Of a stretch of 58,320 nucleotides of DNA, positions 44,644-51,915 are shown one piece after another (position 1 is the stretch's first letter; each line of letters opens with the position of its first letter). This DNA comes from Billgrantia kenyensis. Its GTDB lineage: Bacteria; Pseudomonadota; Gammaproteobacteria; Pseudomonadales; Halomonadaceae. The stretch lies in NCBI RefSeq assembly GCF_013697085.1, contig NZ_JACEFT010000025.1, positions 1 through 58,320 on the forward strand, given 5' to 3'. The notes beneath the pieces were generated by a model that saw only the letters and a list, made by a program, of their open reading frames with translations, made no database searches and was not told where the DNA came from. The translations under genes and the position numbers were made by a program.

Positions 44644-45717
44644 CTATGAGTCCTGGCGCCCTCCCAGCACCTCGATGTCGTCTCCCAGTACGTCATTGAT
44701 GTAGAGCGCCTGGAGCGTCACCACGGCCACCACCGCAAGGGGCGTCGAGAGAATCACGCCGGCCACCCCGGCGACGGCCGCCCCGGCCAACTGCACGATG
44801 ACGGTGTAGGCAGGCGGCAGGCGCACCAGGCCCTTGGCGGCCAGCGGCATCACCAGGTTCGACTCCAGGGTTTCGACCACGAGGTAGAGTACCAGGGCAT
44901 ACAGTGCCAGCTGGGGAGATTCGAGAAAGGCGATCAGGATCGTCGGAATGGCGCCGATGATCGGGCCCAGGTAGGGAATGAAGGTAAAAAGCCCGGCGAT
45001 CAACCCCAGGGCACCGGCCATGGGCACCCCCAGCAGAACCAGCCCCAGCGCCACCGACACGCCCACGAAAATCATCGACACGAGCCGGCTCAGCAGCCAC
45101 AGCCGCAGCGCCCTGCCCTGCATGCACAGCACCTGGGCCAGCCGGTCGCGTTTCGCGGGCGGGCACAGCAGCAGCATGTTGGCGATGTACTTCGCCGGGC
45201 TGAGCACCAGGTAGAAGCCGATCAACAGGATCAGAAAGAAGCTGGCGATGGCACCAAAGGTGGTGGCGAAGAGGTCGGTGAAATAATCGATGACCGGCGC
45301 GCCGATCAGCTGGGCCGGCTCTTCCACCTCCCCCAGCGCCGCCTCGATCCCGGGCAGCTCGCGAAAATTGCCCAGGAACTGCTGGAAGGCCTCGGGCAGA
45401 TCGGCGAACAGCTGCGGAAGCTGCTCGGCGAGGGGTGGGCCTATCAGCATCCACAAGCCGGCCAGGATCAGGCAGATCAGCAGCAGTGACAACGCTAGCG
45501 CCCAAGGGCGGCTGAGCGGCAGGTAGCGCTGGCATAGCCTGACGGCACCGTCGATGGCCACCGCGACCAGCATGCTGGCAAACACCAGCAGCAATACATC
45601 GATCAACTGGCTGGCGAAGAACAGCAGTATCCCTACCAGGCTGACTAGCCCGATGACGATCAGCGTGCGGCGGGTGAAACGCGAGAGCGCACTCTCATTC
45701 CGCTCGATATCTTGCAT
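44644..45717 (-). CDS. AI-2E/PerM family permease
   Basis: 357 residues, about seven or eight membrane helices, with the family's VALGLVLLGVPMAGALGLIA and IPYLGPIIGAIPTILIAF segments. Members export small molecules or ions; the AI-2 role applies only to some. GGAG lies 5 bases before the ATG. It is downstream of cobA on the same strand but separated by 116 bases and unrelated in function. Confidence 0.9.
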   Translation of the reverse strand: MQDIERNESALSRFTRRTLIVIGLVSLVGILLFFASQLIDVLLLVFASMLVAVAIDGAVRLCQRYLPLSRPWALALSLLLICLILAGLWMLIGPPLAEQLPQLFADLPEAFQQFLGNFRELPGIEAALGEVEEPAQLIGAPVIDYFTDLFATTFGAIASFFLILLIGFYLVLSPAKYIANMLLLCPPAKRDRLAQVLCMQGRALRLWLLSRLVSMIFVGVSVALGLVLLGVPMAGALGLIAGLFTFIPYLGPIIGAIPTILIAFLESPQLALYALVLYLVVETLESNLVMPLAAKGLVRLPPAYTVIVQLAGAAVAGVAGVILSTPLAVVAVVTLQALYINDVLGDDIEVLGGRQDS

Positions 45718-45833
45718 GGCAGCTCCTTGCCGTGAGAGTGGGCATCCAGCCCGACTGGCGTCAAGAGTCAGCCTAGTCCTCTTCGGCGTGCAGCGCTTCC
45801 CTAGTCTGCGGAAGCTACCAGCATATTCTTGAG

Positions 45834-46790
45834 CTACGAGCGTTGAGGTGTCGGCGGTGCTGCCAGCGCCCTTGCTTCGGCGGGGGTCGCCTCTGTCATC
45901 CGCACCACGCTGCCGACCACGATCAGGCAGGGCGAAGGCAGCGGCGAGGCGGCCAGTTTGGCGGGCATATCGGCCAGGGTGCCCACCAGCGCGGCCTGTT
46001 CGGGGAGGCTGGCGTTGGCCACCAGCATGATCGGCCAGTCATCGGGCAGCCCGTTGCGGCGCAGCCCGGTGCAGATCGCCTCGACCTTGGTCAGTCCCAT
46101 GTAGAAGATCAGCGTCTCGTCCTGGCGCGCCAGGGTGGCCCAGTCGGGTTCGCCGTCCTTGCGGCACAGCTGCGCGGTGATGAAGCGCAGCTGCTGGGCA
46201 TGAGCGCGGTCGGTCAGCGGAATGCCCATGCCCGCCGCTGCCGCGGAGGCAGCAGTGATGCCGGGCACGATCTCGGCCTCGACCGCGGCTTCGGCCAGGG
46301 CGGCAAGCTCCTCGCCCATGCGCCCGAACACGCCGGGGTCACCGCCCTTCAGACGCACCACGGATTTGCCTTGCTGGGCCAGCTTCACCAGCAGCGCGCC
46401 GATCTCGGCCTGGGGCACGCTATGGTGGCCGCGCTCCTTGCCCACGTAGTAGCGCTCATGCCCGGCAGGAATCAGCGCCAGCACGTCGTCGCCCACCAGG
46501 CGGTCGTAGACCACCGCATCGGCCTGCTGCAGCAGGCGCGCGGCCTTGAGCGTGAGCAGCTCGACGTCGCCGCTGCCCGCCCCCACCAGATAGACTCGGC
46601 CGGCACGGCAGTCGCCATCCAGGGTAACGGTAGGCGCTGGCGTGCTGCGCGAGCCGCCGAACGGCGAGCGCACGATATGACCAAGGCCGTGCAGGCGCGA
46701 CAGTGCCGCCTGCCCCAGCCTCTTCGGCAGCCGTACCTTGTGCCAGGCCTCAAGCGACAGCAGTGACTTCAGTTGGCTCAGCGCGCGCAT
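45834..46790 (-). CDS. cobA: Uroporphyrinogen-III C-methyltransferase
   Basis: 318 residues. The methyltransferase core starts near residue 65 (GRVYLVGAGSGDVELLTLKA) and includes VVYDRLVG, RLKGGDPGVFGRMGEE, EIVPGITAASAAAAGMGIPL and TLIFYMGL, all typical of SUMT. It makes precorrin-2, the precursor of siroheme needed by NirB. The first 64 residues are an extension beyond the usual SUMT start. The gene begins inside the end of nasA (41-base overlap), so it belongs to the nasA operon. No siroheme synthase (CysG oxidase/ferrochelatase) is in the window. Confidence 0.92.
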   Translation of the reverse strand: MRALSQLKSLLSLEAWHKVRLPKRLGQAALSRLHGLGHIVRSPFGGSRSTPAPTVTLDGDCRAGRVYLVGAGSGDVELLTLKAARLLQQADAVVYDRLVGDDVLALIPAGHERYYVGKERGHHSVPQAEIGALLVKLAQQGKSVVRLKGGDPGVFGRMGEELAALAEAAVEAEIVPGITAASAAAAGMGIPLTDRAHAQQLRFITAQLCRKDGEPDWATLARQDETLIFYMGLTKVEAICTGLRRNGLPDDWPIMLVANASLPEQAALVGTLADMPAKLAASPLPSPCLIVVGSVVRMTEATPAEARALAAPPTPQRS

Positions 46791-49533
46791 GGGCCTTCTC
46801 CTCTTCGATCAGCGATTTCAGCTCGGGAATGCAGCTTCCGCACTGGGTGCCACAGGCCAACCGGGCGCCCAGCGCCTCGACGCTGTCGTCGCCTTCGCGT
46901 ATGGCTCCTAGGATAGCGCGTTGACCCACCTGATGGCAGCTGCACACCACCGGCCCCTGATTGGCGGCGCCGTCATCGCAGCCGGCCAGCAGCCGCCGAC
47001 GCTGCTCAGCGGCCAGGCTCTCGCCGCTGGTCGCCTCGCCGAAACGCTCGTCGAGCCAGGCCAGGTTGGGCAGCTCCCGGGGCGGCCCCGACATGAACCA
47101 CCAGCGCAGGCGCCCGGCCTCGTCGACGCCCGCGGCGCGCAGGCGCCCTGTGGCCGGGTCGGTGCACCACACAGTGGGCGCCAGCGGCAGGGTTGCCTCC
47201 AGCCAGCTCAGCCACTCCGGCGAGGCGCTTTCCATCTCACCCTGGGCCATCTCGCCTCGGGCGCTGGTCGGCTCACCGCCGGCCAGCTGCCAGCGCTGAG
47301 CGGCGCCCAGCGGAATCCGCGCCCAGTACCGGCTACGGTCGCACCAGCGCGATTCCGCCACGCCCAGGTCGTCCGCCACCAGCAGGGTGGCCTCCCACTC
47401 CACCGGCAGAGGATCCAGCGCCACTGCACCATGCTTGGATTCCGGCTGGCCGGAAACCGGGTCGACATGAGCATCGATCAGCGCCCCGGATAAGGCCGAG
47501 CCGCTGAAGTAGCCGTTCCAGTGCATCGGCACGAACACCTCACCGCGGCGCTGCCCGCGCGACACCCGCACGCGGCCGACATAGCGGCCGCCGGCGCCCT
47601 GCAGGCAGGCCAGGCCCTGTTCCTCCACGCCCAGCGCCGCGGCATCTTCCGGGGCGATCTCGATGAACGGCTCGGCGCGGTGGTTCATCAGCCGCGGCGA
47701 GCGGGCGGTACGGGTCATGGTGTGCCACTGGTCGCGAACACGTCCGGTATTGAGCCGCAGCGGACGCGCTGCATCCAACGCCTGGGCGGGCGGGCGCGAA
47801 CGCACCGCTACCATGCGCGCCAGCCCGTCGGGGGTAGCGAAACGGCCGTCGATGAAGAGCCGCGCGGTGCCGCGGGGGGCAGCGGCATTGACCGGCCACT
47901 GGATCGGCTCGAGGGCATCGTAGGCGGCGCGGTCGAGCCCGGCCAGGCCGGAAATATCGAATAGCCGGCGCCACTCATCCGGCCCCTCGCCGTTCTCGAA
48001 GCCCGAAAGCCGGGCGTGCTCGTCGAAGATCTCGCTGGGGTGGGTGTAACCGAAGGCCTCGCCGAAGCCCAGCCGCTTGGCCACCTCACACAGCGCCCAC
48101 CAGTCGTGACGGGCCTCGCCCGGTGGCGGCAGGATGCCGCGCTGGCGCGAGATACGCCGCTCGGAGTTGGTCACCGTGCCGTCCTTCTCCGACCAGCTCG
48201 AGGCCGGCAGCACGATGTCGGCATAGGCCAGCAGGTCGGCGTTGGCCATGCAGTCGGAGACGATCACCAGCGGGCATTTCGCCAGCGCCGCGCGCACCCG
48301 GTCGGTGCGCGGCAGACTCACCGCCGGATTGGTGGCCATGATCCACAGCGCCTGCACCTCGCCGCGCTCGATTGCCTCGAACAGCGCCACCGCCTTGTGC
48401 CCCGGCCCCTCGGGCAGGCACGGCACCAGCCGCTCGGTGGCCCAGAAGCGCGTCACCCGATCCCGCGCGCCGGGGGTATCGTAATCCATGTGCGCGGCCA
48501 GCTGGTTGGCCAGCCCGCCCACCTCGCGCCCGCCCATGGCGTTGGGCTGGCCGGTGATCGAGAACGGTCCCGCCCCCGGCAGGCCGATCTTGCCGCCGGC
48601 CAGGTGGCAGTTGATGATGGCGTTGCCCTTGTCGGTGCCGCTGGTGGACTGGTTCACGCCCTGGGAGAACAGCGTGACCACGTGCAGGTGGCTGGCAAAC
48701 CAGTAGAAGAAGGTTTCCAGGCGCTCCGCATCCAGGTCGCAGTCGGCGGCAATCGCCTCCACCCCGGCATCCTGCTCCTGGGCTGCGGCCAGTGCCTCCT
48801 CGAAGCCCTGGGTATGCGCCTCCAGATACACCCGGTCGAGCTTGTTGCGTGCGGCCATCCACGCCAGCAGGCCGGTGAACAGGCGGGCATCGCTGCCCGG
48901 CTTGAGCCCCAAGTAGAGGTCGGCGAGCTCGCAGGTGTCGGTCACCCGGGGGTCGATCACCACCACCCGCAGCAGCGGATTGCGCTGTTTGGCTACCTTC
49001 AGGCGCTGATAAAGCACCGGGTGGTTCCACGCCAGGTTGGAGCCCACCAGCACCACCAGCTCGGCCTCTTCGAGATCCTCGTAGCAGCACGGCACCGCGT
49101 CGGCGCCGAAAGCGCGCTTGTGGGCCGCCACCGCCGAGGCCATGCACAGGCGCGAATTGGTATCCAGGTGCGGCGTGCCAAGAAAGCCCTTGAACAGCTT
49201 GTTGGCGACGTAATAGTCCTCGGTGAGCAGCTGTCCGGACAGGTAGGCGGCAAGTGCCTCGGGGCCGAGGGCATCGCGCACCGCTCGCAGGCGGCTGGCC
49301 ACCGCATCCAGCGCGGTGTCCCAGTCGCTCTCCACACCGTCGACGATGGGCCGGGTCAGACGGCCGCCATGACCCAGCGTCTCATGCAGGGCCGAGCCCT
49401 TCACGCACAGGCGACCGAAGTTGGCGGGGTGCTGCGGGTCGCCCTGCACGTCGACGATCTCACTCTTCTCGACGCTGGCCACCACGCCGCAGCCGACGCC
49501 GCAGTAGGGGCAGGTGGTTCGGGCCTCGCGCAT
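46750..49533 (-). CDS. nasA: Assimilatory nitrate reductase catalytic subunit
   Basis: 927 residues. A [4Fe-4S] cluster is bound by Cys8, Cys11, Cys15 and Cys43 (CPYCGVGC, then RLCVKG), followed by the molybdopterin domains (LCMASAVAAHKRAFG, NPVL-type cofactor segments, QSTSGTDKGNAIINCHLAGG and GQPNAMGGREVGGLANQLAA). The C-terminus has a BFD-like [2Fe-2S] domain (VVCSCHQVGQ and CGTQCGSC), as in Klebsiella NasA. It reduces nitrate to nitrite in the cytoplasm. It is divergent from nasTS and overlaps cobA. A sigma-54 promoter and an attenuator-like leader precede it. Confidence 0.95.
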   Translation of the reverse strand: MREARTTCPYCGVGCGVVASVEKSEIVDVQGDPQHPANFGRLCVKGSALHETLGHGGRLTRPIVDGVESDWDTALDAVASRLRAVRDALGPEALAAYLSGQLLTEDYYVANKLFKGFLGTPHLDTNSRLCMASAVAAHKRAFGADAVPCCYEDLEEAELVVLVGSNLAWNHPVLYQRLKVAKQRNPLLRVVVIDPRVTDTCELADLYLGLKPGSDARLFTGLLAWMAARNKLDRVYLEAHTQGFEEALAAAQEQDAGVEAIAADCDLDAERLETFFYWFASHLHVVTLFSQGVNQSTSGTDKGNAIINCHLAGGKIGLPGAGPFSITGQPNAMGGREVGGLANQLAAHMDYDTPGARDRVTRFWATERLVPCLPEGPGHKAVALFEAIERGEVQALWIMATNPAVSLPRTDRVRAALAKCPLVIVSDCMANADLLAYADIVLPASSWSEKDGTVTNSERRISRQRGILPPPGEARHDWWALCEVAKRLGFGEAFGYTHPSEIFDEHARLSGFENGEGPDEWRRLFDISGLAGLDRAAYDALEPIQWPVNAAAPRGTARLFIDGRFATPDGLARMVAVRSRPPAQALDAARPLRLNTGRVRDQWHTMTRTARSPRLMNHRAEPFIEIAPEDAAALGVEEQGLACLQGAGGRYVGRVRVSRGQRRGEVFVPMHWNGYFSGSALSGALIDAHVDPVSGQPESKHGAVALDPLPVEWEATLLVADDLGVAESRWCDRSRYWARIPLGAAQRWQLAGGEPTSARGEMAQGEMESASPEWLSWLEATLPLAPTVWCTDPATGRLRAAGVDEAGRLRWWFMSGPPRELPNLAWLDERFGEATSGESLAAEQRRRLLAGCDDGAANQGPVVCSCHQVGQRAILGAIREGDDSVEALGARLACGTQCGSCIPELKSLIEEEKAHARAEPTEVTAVA

Positions 49534-49577
49534 GTCGATCTCCTCTGGAGCACTCTTGAAACGACGATCTCGAAACG

Positions 49578-49634
49578 ACGACGCCCGCCAACTCTTCCCC
49601 GGGATCTTGCTGAGGGAAGGTTGGCGGGCGTCGT
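49578..49634 (-). terminator. Leader hairpin of nasA (attenuator)
   Basis: A 15-bp perfect stem (ACGACGCCCGCCAAC with GTTGGCGGGCGTCGT) plus a bulge and six more pairs, followed on the minus strand by CGTTTCG. It lies in the untranslated leader 45 bases before the nasA start. The T tract is short. Confidence 0.72.
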
Positions 49635-49662
49635 TGCCGCTGGGGCGCTGACGGCGCGCCCC
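49627..49662 (-). promoter_or_regulatory. ANTAR-like hairpins in the nasA leader
   Basis: On the minus strand, a hairpin at 49642-49662 has GGGGCGC/GCGCCCC with a 7-base loop that lacks the canonical A1/G4 pattern. The next hairpin (49627-49638) has GGC/GCC closing the canonical hexaloop AACGAC, and it shares bases with the 5' arm of the leader terminator, as at nrtA and nirB. The first hairpin makes this a weaker match. Confidence 0.58.
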
Positions 49663-49687
49663 TGTCGATAGTCACTGACATGGATCA

Positions 49688-49703
49688 AGCAGAAAGCGTG
49701 CCA
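49688..49703 (-). promoter_or_regulatory. Sigma-54 promoter of nasA
   Basis: On the minus strand, TGGCACGCTTTCTGCT matches TGGCAC-N5-TTGCW at 10 of 11 positions, with GG and GC 10 bases apart. The transcript would start near 49677. Confidence 0.82.
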
Positions 49704-49822
49704 TGCCAGCAATTCCCCGAGCCACTCAGGGAGATGTCATGCCTTGCCCGGCCGGGCACTGCGGCTCCAGGTCGCCCTCGTCATGCGGCAACGCACCATG
49801 ACCCCGCACTGACGGCCAGACA

Positions 49823-49839
49823 TGCACCAGGCTGGTGCC
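49823..49839. promoter_or_regulatory. NtrC-type enhancer site between nasA and nasT
   Basis: TGCACCAGGCTGGTGCC is a near-perfect NtrC palindrome (TGCACCA-N3-TGGTGCA). It is about 120 bases from the nasA -24 element and about 88 bases from the nasT -24 element, so it can serve both divergent promoters. Confidence 0.8.
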
Positions 49840-49926
49840 GAAACATCAGCACGGCAGCGATAGCCCCAGTTCCCCGTCATGCGAGATACCCGATGCAGGC
49901 CACCGGAACCGCGGCTCAAGAGCATC

Positions 49927-49942
49927 TGGAATGCTTCTTGCT
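49927..49942 (+). promoter_or_regulatory. Sigma-54 promoter of nasTS
   Basis: TGGAATGCTTCTTGCT has GG and GC with 10 bases between them and a perfect TTGCT; the -24 part is TGGAAT (9 of 11 overall). The start would be near 49953, 30 bases before nasT. Confidence 0.7.
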
Positions 49943-49982
49943 TAAGAGCAATAGGTGCCTGAGTCAGTGGAGCGACGACGCA

Positions 49983-50615
49983 ATGCCATCCCCCTTGAAC
50001 ATTTTACTGGTCGACGACGAAGTAGTGCGTGCCGCCATGGTCGAGGAGGCGCTGATGACCGAGGGGCACCGGGTCATCTGCCGCCTGTCGAGCCCGGCCA
50101 GCCTCAACCAGATGGTCGAGCGCCACCAACCTGACGTGGTGATCATCGACATGGAGAGCCCCGACCGCGACACCCTCGAGAGCATGGCGCTGCTCAATCG
50201 CGAGAACCCGCGGCCGGTGGTGTTTTTCGCCGACCAGCACGATTCCGACACGCTGCAGGCCGCGCTCAAGGCCGGGGTCAGTGCCTATGTGGTCGACGGT
50301 CTGGTACCCGAGCGTGTCAAAGCCATCGTCGAGGTGGCCATCGCCCGCTTCGACGCCTTCCACAGCATGCGTCAGGAGCTGGACAAGGCGCGCAACCAGC
50401 TGGCCGAACGCAAGCATATCGAGCGCGCCAAGGGGCTGTTGATGAAGCACCAGAACTGCGACGAGGAGCAGGCCTACCGCATGCTGCGCAAGCTCGCCAT
50501 GGACCGCGGCCAGCGCATCGCCGAGGTCGCCGACAGCGTCATCGACATTCTCGAACGCCTGAATCCGACATCGCCCCAGGGGCGATCCGCCGACAAACGG
50601 GGATCCCGCTCATGA
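49983..50615 (+). CDS. nasT: ANTAR-domain response regulator of nitrate assimilation
   Basis: 210 residues. A receiver-like domain (residues 1-125, with Asp11, Asp12 and Asp56 in place) is followed by a coiled linker and an ANTAR RNA-binding domain at about 135-195 (HIERAKGLLMKHQNCDEEQA). In Azotobacter and Paracoccus, NasT binds leader RNA of nitrate genes and prevents termination; NasS holds it inactive until nitrate binds. It overlaps nasS by four bases (ATGA). GGAG lies 10 bases before the ATG. Confidence 0.94.
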   Translation: MPSPLNILLVDDEVVRAAMVEEALMTEGHRVICRLSSPASLNQMVERHQPDVVIIDMESPDRDTLESMALLNRENPRPVVFFADQHDSDTLQAALKAGVSAYVVDGLVPERVKAIVEVAIARFDAFHSMRQELDKARNQLAERKHIERAKGLLMKHQNCDEEQAYRMLRKLAMDRGQRIAEVADSVIDILERLNPTSPQGRSADKRGSRS

Positions 50616-51652
50616 GCCACCCGCAACATCACGCCACCTCGCCCGAACTGAAACGCATCGCCCTCGGCTTCGTCCCGCTGCTCGACGCGACGCTGCTGAT
50701 CGTTGCCCGTGAACGGGGCTGCTTCGCCGCCCAGGGACTCGACGTCACGCTATCCCGCGAGAACGCCTGGGCCACCGTGCGCGACAAGGTCGCCGCCGGG
50801 CTGCTCGACGGCGCCCAGATGCTCGCCCCCATGCCGCTGGCCATGAGCCTGGGGCTGGGCCGCGCCCCCTGCGAGACGCTGGCACCGATGCTGCTCTCGC
50901 GCAACGGCAATACCGTGACGCTCTCGACGGAGTTGAGCGAAGCGAGCGGCGCGAAACTTGACGACGACCCGGGCACCAGCGCCCTGGCGCTGGGCAACTG
51001 GCTGCGGGAGGCGGGTCGAGGCAAGCGACCTCGCCTGGCCATGGTCTACCCCTACTCCTGCCAGCACTACCAGCTGCGCGAATGGCTCACCCTCGGCGAC
51101 ATCGACCCCGAGCGGCAAGTGGAACTGGTAGCGCTGCCCCCACCGCGCATGGTGGAAGCGCTGCGCAGTGGCCAGATCGACGGTTTCTGCGCCGGCGAGC
51201 CCTGGGGCACCCTGGCTCGCCACTGCGGCGCCGGACGCCTGGTGGCCACCGGTGCCCAGCTGTGGCCCGAGCATCCGGAGAAGGTACTTGGCGTGACCCG
51301 CTCCTGGGCCGAGCAATACCCCGCCACCCTGTCGGGCCTGGTACGCGCCCTGGTAGCAGCCAGCGAGTGGCTGGCCGCCTCACCGGACAATCGCCGCCAG
51401 GCGCTGGAGTGGCTGGCCCTGCCGCCCTACCTCGATCGCTCGGTGAACCACCTGCGCACCCTCGACATCGATGATGCACCGATCCATCAACGCCTGTACG
51501 GCAAGGGCATGCTGCGGCCCACCCCGCAGGCCGTGCTGCACTTTGCCGAGCCCATCGTGCGGCAGTTGGAAAAGCAGGAAAGACGCTTCGACCCCGCCCT
51601 GCTGGCCACTTGCTACAACCCTGTGCATTTCGATGCCGCAACGCACCACTGA
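50612..51652 (+). CDS. nasS: Nitrate/nitrite sensor protein, NrtA-like, cytoplasmic
   Basis: 346 residues, homologous to NrtA (LGFVPLLDATLLIVARERGC, DGAQMLAPMPLAM, GFCAGEPWGTLA), but without any signal peptide, so it is cytoplasmic. This is the layout of NasS, which binds nitrate and then releases NasT. It shares a transcript with nasT through an ATGA overlap. The end of the gene lies close to an NtrC-like site for the next operon. Confidence 0.93.
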   Translation: MSHPQHHATSPELKRIALGFVPLLDATLLIVARERGCFAAQGLDVTLSRENAWATVRDKVAAGLLDGAQMLAPMPLAMSLGLGRAPCETLAPMLLSRNGNTVTLSTELSEASGAKLDDDPGTSALALGNWLREAGRGKRPRLAMVYPYSCQHYQLREWLTLGDIDPERQVELVALPPPRMVEALRSGQIDGFCAGEPWGTLARHCGAGRLVATGAQLWPEHPEKVLGVTRSWAEQYPATLSGLVRALVAASEWLAASPDNRRQALEWLALPPYLDRSVNHLRTLDIDDAPIHQRLYGKGMLRPTPQAVLHFAEPIVRQLEKQERRFDPALLATCYNPVHFDAATHH

Positions 51653-51656
51653 AGTG
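51642..51656. promoter_or_regulatory. NtrC-like site upstream of the nirB operon
   Basis: GCACCACTGAAGTGC matches GCACC-N5-GGTGC with one mismatch. It overlaps the nasS stop codon and lies about 93 bases before the putative -24 element. Confidence 0.6.
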
Positions 51657-51748
51657 CAGGACCGGCAAGGCAATGGCGCCATGCCGGTCCTGACAAGGGG
51701 AAATCAAGCGATTGAAATAAAGCAACAAATTCAGAACGGCCGATACCC

Positions 51749-51764
51749 TGGCCGGAATATTGAA
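51749..51764 (+). promoter_or_regulatory. Possible sigma-54 promoter of the nasB-nirBD operon
   Basis: TGGCCGGAATATTGAA keeps TGGC and TTG at the right spacing, but the -12 GC is GA. Its distance from the NtrC-like site and from the first leader hairpin (16 bases) matches the nrtA promoter, which supports it despite the mismatch. Confidence 0.45.
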
Positions 51765-51779
51765 AACCATTAGATAAAC

Positions 51780-51824
51780 GGCGGCCAAAGCGGGTCGCCC
51801 GATACCGCAACTGACAACGGCGTC
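51780..51824 (+). promoter_or_regulatory. ANTAR-binding two-hairpin element in the nirB-operon leader
   Basis: Hairpin 1 (51780-51799) has a 7-bp stem (GGCGGCC pairing with GGTCGCC) closing the hexaloop AAAGCG at 51787-51792. Hairpin 2 (51813-51824) has GAC/GTC closing AACGGC at 51816-51821. Both loops have A1 and G4. The sequence GACAACGGCGTCT at 51813-51825 is identical to that in the nrtA leader (30543-30555). Hairpin 2 overlaps the following terminator arm. Confidence 0.78.
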
Positions 51825-51887
51825 TCTGCGCTCCCCGATTCGATCTTCCAATCGAAAAGGGAGTGCCGAGGCGCCGTTGCGTTTGTG
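51815..51887 (+). terminator. Leader terminator (attenuator) of the nirB operon
   Basis: A 21-base 5' arm (51815-51835) pairs with 51859-51879, with two wobbles and one mismatch; CGATT/AATCG forms an inner stem. CGTTTGTG follows. It ends 29 bases before the ATG at 51916. Confidence 0.75.
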
Positions 51888-51915
51888 AGCCATGCATTGG
51901 AAAGAGGTGTCAGCC

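Noticed and set aside
50612..51652. nasS as a second transporter binding protein
   Set aside because: It lacks a signal peptide and is coupled to nasT, so it is a cytoplasmic sensor, not a periplasmic binding protein.
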